Source: Mucidula mucida (Eukaryota; Basidiomycota; Agaricomycetes; Agaricales; Physalacriaceae). From it: 64,000 nt of DNA. Shown piece by piece: positions 34,294 through 46,300 of this stretch (the first letter of the stretch is position 1; every line of letters begins with the position of its first letter). The position numbers were made by a program, and so were the translations under genes. The stretch lies in the NCBI GenBank assembly GCA_015501055.1, contig JADNYV010000054.1, forward strand, positions 124,001 through 188,000, given 5' to 3'. Below the pieces are notes generated by a model, which saw only the letters and a list, made by a program, of their open reading frames with translations, was not told where the DNA came from and did not search any database.

Positions 34294-36566
34294 ATGGTTG
34301 ACTCCAGTCCTCGAGTAGAGCCCCATCCTTATGCTTCGCCCGTGATCACCTCCGAGCATGCTACGACTCTCACTGAGCGCAAGACCTCTCACTCAAGTGC
34401 TGCATCGATTGACGAGAAAAAGGCGGCCCATGATCCCGAGGTTGTCCTTCCCCAGGATGTAGATCAGACCGAGGAGCAAAAGCCCACCTTTTATCAACGC
34501 TACCGCCCATTCATTTTGGCTGCTGTGGCCATTGTCATCCTCGGATGGTGGATAAGTGCTACTGTTCTCCCTGCTACTCGCCATCGCTGGTGAATATTTC
34601 CGTTTTGTTCAAGTTCCGTTCCTAATAAAGTTTTAAGGATCATCCAGACGCTCTGGGCTTGGTTCTTCATCTTGTACGCAACTTCGCTGTCCGTGAGACC
34701 GACACTTGCTGATTGATCGGTGCATCTAGTGTCATCGCGTTTCGGTTCATTCCTGCCTCCGTGGTGTCAAGGCCTGTCGCGGCAGTATGGATGCCCTTCG
34801 TTCAGGAGCCCTGGTATAAACTCTCTTACCGTATCAGGTTGGCGATAGGCTGGGCGTGTCTTCTCGGAATCGTGTTTGGCTCTGCCTTTGGATTTGAGCT
34901 ACAGGGGGTTCGTTATCTTGCTGTCGTTTCAATGATCTTTTGACAACTAACCGAACCTAGAACTCGGGGTATGGCGACCGTGCCATCTCCGTCCTCGGTC
35001 TCTTTGTATTCCAATGCTGTTTCTGGTTGTTCTCCAAGAGGCGTTCCGCTGTTCCATGGTACTGGCAGTTATTTCTGAAACTCGCATTGCTCAACTTATC
35101 TCATCATCAGGCCCACCATCATTGTAGGTCTGTTTATTCAGCAAGCCGTCGCTCTCTTCGTGTTGAAGAGTGGCGCTGGTTTCTCCATCTTCAAATGGAT
35201 CGCCACCCTTGCTGCCGACTTCCTTCAATGTGCCTACGACGGTGCTGCATTCTTCTTCGATGCCGACACAGTCGCCAAGCACTGGTTCTTCGTCAACACG
35301 TTGTCCTCCATCATCTTTTTCGTCGCCTTCGTGCAAATGATGTACTATCTCGGCGTTATGCAGTGGATCCTGAAGAATTTGTTTGTTCTTCACTTGACCG
35401 CTTTCATCAATCAACTAATGAACATCTCCAGCGCTTGGTTTTTCTTCAAGATAATGAATGTCTCCGGTGCGGAGGCCGTAGTCGCTGCTTCATCTCCTTG
35501 GATTGGTCAGGGAGAGTCCGCATGCTTGGTTAGACCGTACGTTGATTTGATGACCGACTCTGAGATCCGTAAGTGTAAAATCGTTGTCTTTACGTTCTTA
35601 TCGCTGATATGTGGCGTGTTGAGATCTTACGATGACATCTGGTTTCTCAACTATCGCCGGTTCCGTATTGTCGGCCTACATCAGTATGGGCGTCCCGCCT
35701 GAGAACTTGGTCACTTCCTCCGTGATGAGTATCCCCGCGTCCATTGCTATATCAAAGATGCGCATGCCTGAAGTCGACGAGCCGGTGACACGTGGAAATG
35801 TCATTATTGATCGAGGAGAGAGCAAGGAAAAGGCCCCAGTACGTCTCTTAACCTTGAATTCTTTGTTTAGGTAGTGAGCTCCTTTCCGCTTCTAGACAAA
35901 CGCTCTCCATGCTTTCAGTCAAGGAGCTGTGTTCGGTCTTGTCGTCGCCGGTCAGATTCTGTAAGACATGATGATCGAAGCTTTGACGTCTACTGATGTT
36001 TACACAAGGACTAACGTGTTAACTGTGCTTTCCCTGGTTTCTGCGTAAGCGACTCTTCTGATCAATCAGTGGATGTGCTCTGATGAGTGGTTGACAGCAT
36101 TAACGGTCTCCTTACTTGGGTTGGACATGGATTTGGTATCAACCATCTGACGCTTCAACTTATCATTGGATACATCTTCTATCCTATCACCTTCTTCCTC
36201 GGTGTCCCGCGCCCCGAGATCCTCAAGGTATCACGTCTCATTGCCACGAAACTTGTGGCCAACGAATTCGCCGCATATCTCGAACTTCAAGCGCTGATGG
36301 ACACTGAAGAGGCACTGTCGAGTCGTGCCTATACAATCGCTTCTTATGCCCTTTGCGGCTTCGCCAACCTTGGTTCTCTTGGTATTCAGATTGGTGTGCT
36401 TAGTGCCCTTGCACCGTCCAAGGGCAAGGCCATTGCGCGTCTCGCTGTATCTGCTATGATTTGTGGATTCATTTCCACTCTGCAAACTGCAGGCATTGCG
36501 TATGTTATTTTGTTGGACTTCTGAGGCTTCAGGCTGACCATGGCGTATAGTGGAATGCTCGTGTAG
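34294..36566 (+). CDS. Concentrative nucleoside transporter
   Basis: CNT-family ion-coupled nucleoside transporter in the plasma membrane. The N-terminus is about 75 polar residues, then [23 protein letters not shown] core blocks are [59 protein letters not shown], the signature [53 protein letters not shown] and [20 protein letters not shown]. The last intron splits GIA from GMLV just before the stop at 36566. SGFSTIAGS and the GQGES region carry residues known to form the nucleoside and cation sites. All joins seem in frame. Confidence 0.93.
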
Positions 36567-36895
36567 AAATTTCTTGTGTATCATCTGGAGGATAGGTTGT
36601 AGTTTATACAGATCGACGGTATTCGCAGTAATATGATGATGATTTACCTCGACCGCGACGTTTGACTACAGTGACATTACGGCAAACTGATTTAAAGCAC
36701 GAGCGTCTGGAAATTTGCAAGCAAATGCCAGAATATGAGTTCTGAAAGACCCTTGCCAGCCTCACTTCGGGAATGTCACATGCTTTCTTGTCACGCCGGC
36801 CATCGCGCCGAAACTGTACAGTATATTACAAAGCTTCGGCAAACGGCGGATACATCTTTGCTTCGAGCACACTCTGGTCATCAACTCAAGACAAT
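36567..36895. other. Intergenic, ribosomal-protein promoter
   Basis: About 330 bp ahead of RPS30. No TATA box noted. It should contain the ribosomal-protein gene promoter, but I could not identify a known element. Confidence 0.35.
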
Positions 36896-37384
36896 ATGGG
36901 CAAAGGTCCGTCCGTCGTCCTCGTCGCCCTCCATGGCGTGCTTATCGCCTTCATCTAGTTCACGGCTCCCTCGCTCGTGCTGGAAAAGTCAAGTCACAGA
37001 CGCCAAAGGTTGAGGCGCAGGAGAAAAAGAAAACTCCCAAAGGCCGGGCAAAGAAGAGAGTCCTATACAACCGTCGGTGAGCCAATCATCGCCTTCGCGC
37101 GCCGTCAATCGCTGACGCCCCTCTTAGCTTCGTTAACGTTACAACATTACCTGGGGGCAAACGACGAATGTGAGTCATCCTCCCTTGTCCCAAGCCCTCC
37201 TGGTTCTCTTCGCACCATGGATGATGATCCAACAATAACACGCATAGTTCACACTGAAACTAATCTGTTGACAAACAAGCATCTAACGTCTTTCGCTCCT
37301 ATCTGACTCTTTTTTTCTTTTGCTACTCATCTCGAATTGCTCGTACTGACTCTGTATTTCAGGAACCCCAATCCTGAGAAGTAA
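36896..37384 (+). CDS. RPS30: 40S ribosomal protein eS30
   Basis: Small-subunit ribosomal protein eS30 (FAU in animals). The first coding exon is only 10 nt (ATGGGCAAAG, 36896-36905). A 53-nt intron follows, then [39 protein letters not shown], a second intron, [13 protein letters not shown], a third intron, and MNPNPEK. 62 residues, as usual in fungi. No ubiquitin-like FUBI domain precedes it, unlike in animals. The long introns relative to coding sequence are typical of ribosomal-protein genes. Assignment is certain. Confidence 0.95.
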
Positions 37385-37746
37385 GCGCCGTTGCTGCGCT
37401 TTTACTTCTATGGTCACCATGCTATGCTCTGCTGTATAATATGCTACGAATATCACATCCAGACTCGTCTTGAATGTTATGTTGGAAGCTATGTTACGTC
37501 TCGCGTACGTTTGCTTCAGAGTGCTCTACCTTTCTTAGCTCAAGGTGCAGAGTATGTTTGTACCTTGCAGAGATAGTATCATCATCTTGGCGCTACTGTG
37601 GGATAGTGATACTTCGAGCAAGAAAGCATATGTTATCAAGAGCTCCTTCGCCGACTTTGAAGCCTGTGTCGCATATATCAGCTACAGGTGACGTGTCAAG
37701 CAACGTCTACGATGAAATATCTAACGTCTAGTAAGTCGGACACCGC
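37385..37746. other. Convergent 3' intergenic region
   Basis: About 360 bp between RPS30 (plus) and a minus-strand gene. Short AT-rich open frames only; nothing recognised. Confidence 0.4.
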
Positions 37747-38109
37747 TCAATGATCGTCCTCGAAAAACCACAAGCGCGTAATATCCTCGACAGCCGTCGG
37801 GACCCTCACGTATACTAACTTCCCCTTCTTCTTTCTTGCCTCGTCTACGACACTCCTCCATCCATCCAAACTCAGCGACGCAACAGTGTATCCTTGTTCC
37901 TTTTGGTTGACGAACTGGCGTGCAGAAGCAACAGAAACGTCCCATGTTACTTCGGGTGTGGGGACTGGATCCGGGGCATATGAAAGCTTTACGACCGCAG
38001 GATAGGTCGCGTCGATGAAGGAGGAGAGGAGCGACTGTATTTGGGAAGCATTTTCGAATAGGTAGAGACGGATTTGAGCGCGAAGAACATGGAGGTCTCG
38101 ATCTGACAT
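37747..38109 (-). CDS. Hypothetical 120-residue protein
   Basis: Uninterrupted frame from the ATG at 38109 (MSDRDLHVLRAQIRLYLFEN) to the stop at 37747. Composition is protein-like: DATYPAVVKLSYAPDPVPTP, TWDVSVASARQFVNQKEQGY, SLDGWRSVVDEARKKKGKL, ending ITRLWFFEDDH. No signal peptide, span or motif. It seems conserved-looking, but I do not recognise it. The region upstream (38110-38437) holds another minus-strand open frame (38178-38369) with little to support it. Confidence 0.5.
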   Translation of the reverse strand: MSDRDLHVLRAQIRLYLFENASQIQSLLSSFIDATYPAVVKLSYAPDPVPTPEVTWDVSVASARQFVNQKEQGYTVASLSLDGWRSVVDEARKKKGKLVYVRVPTAVEDITRLWFFEDDH

Positions 38110-38437
38110 AGGAAGAGCGAGAGAGCCCTCTATTCGTGCAACATGTAAGTCAATTGGTGAAGGGACAAGAGCCTTTGTTACCTCGTCGCTTCTTTTGGAA
38201 AGAGGGGCATTGGCGCCGATGATAATCGTTCCATACTACTTTCTGACATTGCTTTGAGCAGAAATGAATCAGCTCGCATCCAAAACAGGTCTGAACAGAC
38301 AGCAAATGTTGTCGTGAACACTAGATTGCGTTTAATAAAAAGACGAATGTTGTGATAGTAAGAGAACAACGCGAGATCATCTCGGAGATCGGAGATAGAG
38401 ACCGAGCGCGCGGTATGGACGCGTGCGATTGATCCAC

Positions 38438-39482
38438 TTACTCCCAGTCATCCACCACGGTGTACTGGGGTAAGTCGGTTTCACACATGGACAAGGACTA
38501 CGTACTGACGGACACATAGAAATAGATTTACTATATATACTTACACGGTGTCCTAGGTACGAGCCCAGTCATCCACCACGGTGTACTGGGAAATAGATTT
38601 ACTATATATACTTACACGGTGTCCTAGATTCTAACAACGAAGACACAGAAACGACATATACCTTCCCGTTAGCACAAACTTGGTAGTCGAAGATACGCCC
38701 GCCTTCTTGCATAGATAGTTTCTTCCGCAGCTCTTTCGCTTTGACCCTCACTGCGCTCGTTGACTGCCATGCCATCAAGTTCCCTTTCTGTGGATTAAAT
38801 TTCAACCGTGGTACGAACTGCTTCGTGCATTGCTTGAGTACCGGCCGATAGATGAGAGCCAATTGCAACCGCAGAGTGATTTGTAGTATGGATTCGAGGA
38901 TCTTGTCATGGTGTTCCTTCGGAAAGAGATGGAAATGCTGTCCCGATATTTCTCGTACGTAGTAGAGAAGCTGATATTCCAGTGCCTCCGCAATCCATTC
39001 GCAGCCACCTTTGGACTCGCCTGTGACGATGGAGCCAAAGTACGAAAGGAAGAATCGAAGTGCAGTTTGAGTTGCGACAGTGGAACGTACGTTGAAGGGT
39101 GCGTCCAGCATACGACGGACGGTGGAGGAAATAGCGCGAGTCACTTTGCCAATGAGGAGGGTTTCTCGTAGGATGTCTGTCAACGCAAACCTGTAAATGA
39201 AGAATAGTGTGTGTGTAAGCTCCTCAGAGCCTACAACTGACGTGTGGAGGCGTTGAAGAACAGCTGGAATCGCGTCTGGCATACGCGTACATAGTTCCAT
39301 GGCTGTATGAGAATCGAGAGGTTTACTGAAGTCCGACGTGTAAAGGTTATCTGTAATAAAACCTTCCACGCTAGGGATTTCGGTGACAGGAATGTTTTTG
39401 CCTGTAAGAATCGAGATCCATGTTGCTCCAAACCAGGCTGCATAGCCGAAATCGCGTCAAATTTACGCGTAAAATAGTCCAT
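38438..39482 (-). CDS. Uncharacterised helical protein with duplicated last exon
   Basis: ATG at 39482 gives MDYFTRKFDAISAMQP; the frame then needs one extra base near 39434-39440 to read WFGATWISILTGKN. The main body is helical and hydrophilic with no motif that I can name: MELCTRMPDAIPAVLQRLH, SEELTHTLFFIYRFALTD, TLLIGKVTRAISSTVRRML, CEWIAEALEYQLLYYV, then a basic end PRLKFNPQKG and VRVKAKELRKKLSMQEG. It ends GGRIFDYQVCANGK followed by a GTATAT donor. Two possible terminal exons follow, YTVVDDWART-stop (38564-38590 region) and YTVVDDWE-stop (ending 38438). It may be one of the basidiomycete-specific families of roughly this size. Confidence 0.68.
38443..38469 (-). repeat. Duplicated terminal-exon unit, copy 1 (distal)
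   Basis: A 27-bp unit identical to 38564-38590. It is an imperfect palindrome: CCCAGT and ACTGGG at its ends, with CACC/GGTG near the centre. On the minus strand it reads as a CCCAG acceptor plus codons YTVVDDW of the host gene. Confidence 0.85.
38519..38556 (-). repeat. Duplicated intron/donor unit, copy 1
   Basis: A 38-bp unit identical to 38590-38627. On the minus strand it carries CTAG, GACACC and a donor-like GTGTAAGT. It lies 49 bp from the distal copy of the 27-bp unit. Confidence 0.85.
38564..38590 (-). repeat. Duplicated terminal-exon unit, copy 2 (proximal)
   Basis: Second identical copy of the 27-bp exon unit; on the minus strand it is followed by GCTCGTACCTAG, giving a different last few codons and stop. 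Confidence 0.85.
38590..38627 (-). repeat. Duplicated intron/donor unit, copy 2
   Basis: Second identical copy of the 38-bp unit, directly abutting the proximal exon unit, so the implied intron would be only about 32 nt. Confidence 0.85.
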
Positions 39483-39606
39483 CCTGCGCCAACTTGGAAA
39501 ATCGTTGTCTAGTGTCTATGCGTCGTGCGGGAACAGCGCTGTTGGTGGGAGGATCTAAGCCGAAATTACCTTTTAAGGATGATGCTCTCTCTCTCTTGCC
39601 ACTATC
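39483..39606. promoter_or_regulatory. Shared divergent promoter of MSH4 and an unknown gene
   Basis: 124 bp between divergent ATGs at 39482 (minus) and 39607 (plus). No TATA box or known meiotic element could be assigned. Confidence 0.4.
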
Positions 39607-42600
39607 ATGTACTCTCGGCAACCGACCGTCATACCATCCAGAGCGAGTACTGCACGGCCGACGTCGTACCACAGTCGTCCGAAAACAGGCCAAAGTCGCC
39701 CATGGACCGCACAATCTCGTCCAACAACGGGCAGGCCGCAGACGGCTGCTTCTGTTCGTCGTGACGCCAGTTATGTCGTCGCCATTCTAGAAGGCCGCGG
39801 AATCTCGCGTGAGGTAGGCATGGCTGCACTCGACAAGGACACTGGGCGTGTCATGCTTGTGCAGGTATGTTTGCGCGGTCTCGTTACTTGCTGTCGAATT
39901 CATTGCTCCTTTTATAGATTGCCGACTGCCAGACCTATGTCAAGACTCTACACCAGATGCATCTGCATAATCCTGTTCTCATTCTCGTTCCAGATACCTT
40001 CCTGTCCGCGAGTGAGGCGTCAATGCTACCATCGGGTAAAAGAGCGGCGTCGGCATCTCTTCTGATGGAGTTCATCAACGAAGAATTTCCTGGCGTGCCT
40101 CTAGAGCCGATTGGAAGGAAGTACTGGAACGAAGCTAATGGTAAACGTTAACGACGTGTATAACTCATGTTGCTGTTACTGATTCTCGGTCAGGTCTTGA
40201 ATTCATTCAGCAGCTTTGTGTAGATGACGACGAGCGTGCTGGAACGCTTCTCTCTGTCGCCAACAAGTGCGGTCTTTGTCAAGTCCTCGACCTTTCTTGA
40301 CCTCGATTGTAGATACTATGCACTCTCCGCCACGTCTGCCCTGTTCAAATACACCGAAACCAAACTCAATACTCGCTTTGCTTCAGAGTCCCTTCTCATC
40401 CGCTATGTCCCCGTTGACGGTACCATGATGATCGACCCAGAGACTGTCAGGAACTTGGAGCTGATAGGTAACATGGCGAATAAAAAATCTGCGCATTCGT
40501 TGTTCGGGTAGGTGATATCGTTTTTCTCCTGACATGTTTGACTCTCTTATCACGCTGCGCAGTACTCTGAACCACACTCATACTGCTATGGCTTCTCGTT
40601 TGCTCCGCGTGAACATCTTGTCCCCCATAACGGGCCAGAACTCAATCAATGCTCGTCTTGACGTAGTTGATGGTTTGGGTTTACTTGTTCTTACGTGAGG
40701 CCAAGATAAACAGTGCCGCAGAATTTGTCAAGAGCGAAGACGCGTTCACAGATGTTAAAGCAGCGCTTAAACCCATGAACAAGATGGACTTCGACAAATT
40801 GATTGTCTCTGTACGCGTGTTGTTCTCTGTCTTCGTCATATTACTTGGCTAATCCTCTTCTCAGCTTGCGTCCTCGGAAACGAAACCTACTAGCACCGCC
40901 CAAGGCGCATCAGCCCGTGTGTCGCAAATGCTCAATCTACGCAATATTGTCAAATGTTTGCCGCAACTCCGTGATGCACTTGCATCTTGCAAGTCGCAGC
41001 TGTTGGTCATCGTGCATGATGTGCAGCGTGTCTCCCTTTTCCGACGTCTTTCTGACCTAACCGATAGATGCTTTCTGATGAGCGTTTAACAAAGGTCGAT
41101 GACCTAATAGCAAAAAATCTAAATGAAGAAACCGTGCCTACCAAGGTTTGACGTGTTCTTCATTGCTTTACTACCTCTTAAACGCAGTAGCATGGCATCG
41201 GCGCTCTAAATGCTAGAGTGTATGCTGTCAAGGCCAACTGCAACCGCCTTCTCGACGTAGCTCGAGAGACCTATAAAGAAAACGTGGGCGACATATACGC
41301 GCTGAATCTAACATTAAGCGAGGAGCACGGAATGCCCTTTAGTCTCGTCTATCAGGATACGGGCTTTGTTTTTACACTAAAAAAGCCAGATTTGGAAGGG
41401 GAGCTGCCGAAGGGGTTTATTAACGCTAGTTTGAAGAAGGGACGATGGGTATTTAGTTCGATGGAGCTGGTGAGTGTGTCCGATCTCTTCATGTCTTTTT
41501 GCGCACTCCTGACACAGACTAATACAGAAGAAAATGAATGCTAGAATGAAAGATGCATTGGACGAAACTCTACTTTTGAGTGATAAGTGGGCTTTTCTCA
41601 ATATGGTGCTGTAGAATGCGGTGATAATATTGATCTAGAATTATCGCTGACCTCGTTGGTGAAATCGTTAATGATGTTGGCGCGCTATACAAGGCATCGG
41701 AAGCCGTGAGTCTCCCCTGTATCGCCCAGAACTACCGTCTGAACTAGCAGATTGCCCTCGTCGACATGTTATGGTCCTTTGCCCACATCTCTATAAGTCG
41801 GTCTCTCCGTTGTCCATGTCTGTGTGATACTTACTTACCTGTTGCGGTCTAGTGCGTAACTATGGTGTGCATTTCGTTCTCATGCAAGTAGTCCACGAAG
41901 CGTTGATCATGCCTGTCAGTCCGACCTGAGTTTACCGGGATACTTGCTATCAAGGCGGGACGGCATCCAATACTGGAGACCGTAAGCTCAGCGGGGACGC
42001 TCGTGCCAAACGATGTCTACTGTGATGATTCTTCATCGTTCCAGATCGTTCAAGGTCCCAAGTGCGTTCATCCTCTTGACTACGAAGTAAAACGTGTTTG
42101 AATGCTTAATCCAGCATGTCAGGCGAGGATACACTCCTGTGATTTCATTGCGCATATAGAACTCAAATGCTACATAGGAAAGAGTACGTACTTGAGACAG
42201 GTCGGTTTGTTGGCGGTCAGTGCAATGTGTGGGTGTTTTGTGGCAGCAGAGTATGCGAGTTTTCGGTACGTTCATTATGATGATGTCTCTGCCCCCTGCA
42301 AGTTTAACGACATTGTTAGCATCCATGATGCTTTGCTGACAAGGTTGTCGAATGACGATGACATGGAGAGAAGCCTAAGCACCTTTGCGAGTGAAATGGC
42401 GACATCTGCTATGATCATTGGTGCGTCTCCAATCATATTCGGTATTCGTGTTGATGGTGGAGTACTAGGTCTGGCGACTTCGAATACATTGGTCCTGATC
42501 GATGAACTTGGTCGAGGGACATCCCCGCGAGAGGGTGTCGGCATATCTCATGCTATCGCCGAGGCCCTTATTGAGCAAAAGGTGGGTCAGCATGTCCCAG

Positions 42601-43379
42601 GATCCAAGCATACTGAGGTTGAAGCTTTCAGGCTTTCGTGTTTTTTGCTACGTACATGCAACAATACTTTCTGTATCTCTGTCCGCTGATGACAATGTCG
42701 TTCCAGTCATTTTGGTGAACTCAGCACGACACTTTCCAGGAGACCAACAGTTGTGAAGTAAGTGGACGTCTTTGATCCAAGATGGCACGCTCAATGCTCT
42801 TTAGCTTGCATCTTTCTGTCCAGGTACGCTTCGAACGCAACAGTAGCAATGCCTGCTTTAACATCAGGAAGAAAACACGACATTCCGAATCTGACTTTGG
42901 GATGCGCTTCCAGTACAAGTATGGGCCTATTTCTCAATTTGTGCCCTAACGCTCATTTATCGCAGAATTATCGATGGAGCGCCCGAGGATATGGCGCATT
43001 ATGGCATGATCGGTAGCGTCTTCAATCTAATTTACTGATACTCTTCAATGGCAGGCTTGGAACTCGCGCGACTCGCCGGACCTTCCCGAAGACGTTCTTA
43101 CCGAGAGTAAACGTGTTGCGGAAAACTTAGCTACCCTTCATGCGCGGAACGAGGCCAATAGTAAGAGCAACCAGACCGCCATCAGGAGGAAAGCACTGCT
43201 TCGAGTACGTTTTATAGTCAATGATGATTCAAACGCCCATTCTCAAGTCACAAATGTAGCTGCGAACTAACCTTAACCAAGCATTGGACCACTCGCTGCT
43301 GCCTGACGAAGAACTGCTTGCGTACATTGGACGATTCCAACAAGATATCACGAGGGCATTTCTGTACGGCAAATCTTGA
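39607..43379 (+). CDS. MSH4: Meiotic MutS homologue 4
   Basis: MSH4 pairs with MSH5 to stabilise Holliday junctions for meiotic crossovers. The start ATG 39607 opens a Ser/Arg/Pro-rich tail, then SYVVAILEGRGISREVGMAA. Later come YYALSATSALFKYTE, FASESLLIRYVPVDGTMMID, LELIGNMANKKSAHSLFG, ALKPMNKMDFDKLI and RHPILE. The ATPase domain has Walker A GPNMSGKSTYLRQVGLLA, AAEYASFR, HDALLTRLSNDDDMERSLST, LVLIDELGRGTSPREG and THFGELSTT. Walker A is split by two introns round an 8-nt exon (42115-42122); the second intron looks GC-AG. The end ALDHSLLPDEELLAYIG, FQQDITRAFLYGKS reaches 43379. Near 43075-43081 an extra G shifts the frame between ELARLA and DLPEDVLTESKR. No N-terminal mismatch-binding domain, as is usual for MSH4. 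Confidence 0.93.
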
Positions 43380-43726
43380 CGTCTTCCTGCCTCTAGCTAG
43401 TGTAGTATCCTGCGTTTGTTCAAATGCCTCTTCACTTCGATAATACTAGATCATAGAATCAAGCTGGTAAATTTGTGCACGAAAACCGATCTCCTTGTCA
43501 GTCGTCATTCGACTTGTCACCCTACAGGGCTAGCGGTGTTGTTCATGTTGTACTTCCTGCATTTCAGATCGTCAGCAAGACGCATTCAGAAGGAATATAG
43601 GGTTCAAGGCATAGATAGAAGTCATACACTCATGAGTTAGTTGTATGTTTGTGGATATACATATAAGCTGCATACATGACTCGTCATCTCTTCGCCCTCG
43701 AACTATCATACGCTATCTTTTGAGCC
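43380..43726. other. Convergent 3' intergenic region
   Basis: About 350 bp between the ends of MSH4 and the D-lactate dehydrogenase gene. Nothing recognised. Confidence 0.45.
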
Positions 43727-46011
43727 TCACTCATCTGGATAAAGCTTAAAAAGGATCAGAAAATTCAAGAAAGGCACTCTACTGTCATACCTTCCCGGGA
43801 TTGAATAGTCCCAACGGGTCTACAGCACGTTTCAACGTTTTCATAAGTTCCACCGTTCCTTCGCCGAGCTCCTCAACTAGGTATCTCTTCTTTCCCATTC
43901 CAACACCATGCTCACCAGTACCTGATGTTCAAGCAAGCGTTAGCGCCGAGTCATCGAAAGCTGTGGGACACGCATACATGTTCCATCGAGAGCGATAGCT
44001 CTCCGCACCATTCGATCCGCCACTTCCTGTGCACAAATTCGCTCTTCGTCGTTTGAGAAGAGGATGCCTGCATGGAAATTGCCATCGCCGGCATGTCCCA
44101 GAATGGCGGACTTGAGTCCACATTCAGCCAGGTCCTTCTTTGTCTCATAGACCAGGTCAGGGAGTTTAGATACCGGTACACTAGTGAATGAGAGAATTCA
44201 CCGTCGAGAGCCAGTAGAGAAGAGGCACTGTACTCACCAAACATCAGTCGCCATTGCCCGGCAACCGGGAACGAGAGCCATGGTTATGAAGGCGCCATTC
44301 TTTCGATCGTTCCAGAGGTCTTCTGCATCTTGCTGGTTGTTTGCGAGCTCGAAGCTCAGCGCACCGTGGCGAGCAGTGACTTGTCGAGCCACCTTGGCGC
44401 TTTCAGCAAGCGATGCGGTGCTGGGACCTTGGAATTTCAGGAAGAGGCTGTCCTTTTCAGCCCATCGACGGGAAGACTGTCCATAGAGGTTTGTGGCATG
44501 CATGAAGTCGTCATCGACCAATTCAACGCATTCTTCGGACGCTAAGCCTTAGTACTACGCAGTGACATCTGGGATGATAGACGCACGAAGGCCGATGCCA
44601 TGGTTCAAGAGGTCCGTGGCAGCCTCAGTTGCGGCCTTCACGTCTTGAAATTGAACGACAGCAACATTAGTTGGAAGAACCGGCGCAAGCCGAAGTGTCA
44701 CTGAAACAATAGTAGCAGCATCAGTGCGGATATGTATTGGAAGCATCCAACTGACATTCAGTGACGATACCCAAGGTTCCTTCTGCCCCAATGAACAGCT
44801 TAGTAGTATCGAAACCTGCAGATGATTTCCGGGACCGTTGCCTAGTCTTGATCACTTTCCCCGATGGAAGGACTACTGTCTGCAAAAGTCAGAATTCAGA
44901 GTGAGAGAATGAATTGAAGGCGGGTCTCGTACAGCGTTTAGAAACCATTCTGCTTTGGCGGTTCCGTATCGGACAGCGTTGGCTGTGTGATACGGTTAAC
45001 ATTGAGAGACGCGTGCGGAAGGTGGAAGCATACTTCCTGAACATCCTGTACTCAGCATGCCGCCGACAGTAGCGCTCGGAGCAGGGTCAAGCTGAAAAAG
45101 TTCCATACAGGACGTCATCTTGGCAGTTCCTTTGAACTCACAGGAAAGAACAACGGTATTCCTACGTCGCAAAATATACACATATTAGTCCGGCCTTGAG
45201 GAGAGAAAAAATCTTGAACTTACCTTTCTCTTTTAGAGTCTGGTTGAGTTCCATCCACCCAAGACCTGGCTGACAAACGACATCAGAATCCGCCTCTATC
45301 CACAAGTCTCAGCCAAAGTCAGTGTAAGACAACGTTGATGCTCACCGTGAATGTTGATGATTTTGTTCATCCTCGACAAATCTACACAAATTCCCCCAGA
45401 AACATGCTACTCCAAAGTCAGCGAGACGAGAAACGAGACTAGGAAGTGAAAGATAATCGCTCACACTTCTAGAGTGGCCCTCCAGGCCTGTTCCTCCCGA
45501 GTAGGGCACGATGGGCATCCGGAATTTCGTCGCAATCTTAACAACTAGCACAACATCCTCCGTACTCTCTGGGTATATCACCACGCTGTGCGGCAGGGCT
45601 AAATGTAAAAGAAATATAGTTACACGCTGCATATTCAATCTGGGAAAACAACGTACGCGGAAACACGTCCATCATGGTATACCCATGCGCAAGAAGATCG
45701 TCGGGGTCAGTGGAGACAATATCATCACCCCGATCCTTGAACGTGGTCTTGAGCTCTGAGATGGCGCGTTTGAAGTCCTGTGGGGACCCAAATCTTGGTT
45801 TCGCGACTGAAGATGAGGTTGGCGTCGTGTACTGCGACATGGCGTATCCAGTAGCTCCACTTCCTAGCACGATGAGGCCGTAGACGAGGTAACTATTCAA
45901 TCTTCCGCTCTGCGCAGGGGGACGCGGAGGGATTGTTTGGGACTGATGTAAGCTGCATAAGGCTGTCGTAGCGCGGCGGGGGAAACGCAGGCAACTGCGA
46001 AAGGGAAGCAT
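43727..46011 (-). CDS. D-lactate dehydrogenase (cytochrome), mitochondrial
   Basis: FAD-linked D-lactate dehydrogenase of the DLD1/LDHD type, which passes electrons to cytochrome c. The ATG at 46011 opens a presequence ([19 protein letters not shown]) and a single span ([20 protein letters not shown]). The FAD_binding_4 domain has [17 protein letters not shown] and [16 protein letters not shown], then [16 protein letters not shown] and [18 protein letters not shown]. The C-terminal domain has [26 protein letters not shown] and [15 protein letters not shown]. It ends [16 protein letters not shown]. About ten introns. No frame break noticed. Reaction: D-lactate to pyruvate. Confidence 0.93.
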
Positions 46012-46300
46012 GTTTACCAACTCGAGAGCGATTGGGGGTCCTGTGATCTTGATGGTCTGAGCGTGGAACCTTTACGGCAGTATGGATGCCACGATGAACA
46101 GTCTTATTCGCCAGAAGCGGGGTATCGAGCGGCGAAGTCCCGCATGCGAGTACATGATGGTAATCGGTGCCACCGTACTGGCGAGGGAAAGGCACAAATA
46201 GAGATCAACACCGACCTCGCCCGCGCTCTCAGCAAAAGCACATCAAATGGTAGCAATTAGGATTTAAAGATAGCGTACGAGATATATAGATGTATAAGCG

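Noticed and set aside
19688..36566. Urea, sugar and nucleoside transporters as a nutrient-uptake cluster
   Set aside because: They are separated by unrelated housekeeping genes and belong to different families, so no functional cluster can be claimed.
38443..38627. Inverted-repeat units as a MITE or CRISPR-like array
   Set aside because: Only two copies, lying exactly on exon and splice-site sequence of the host gene, so an exon duplication explains them better.
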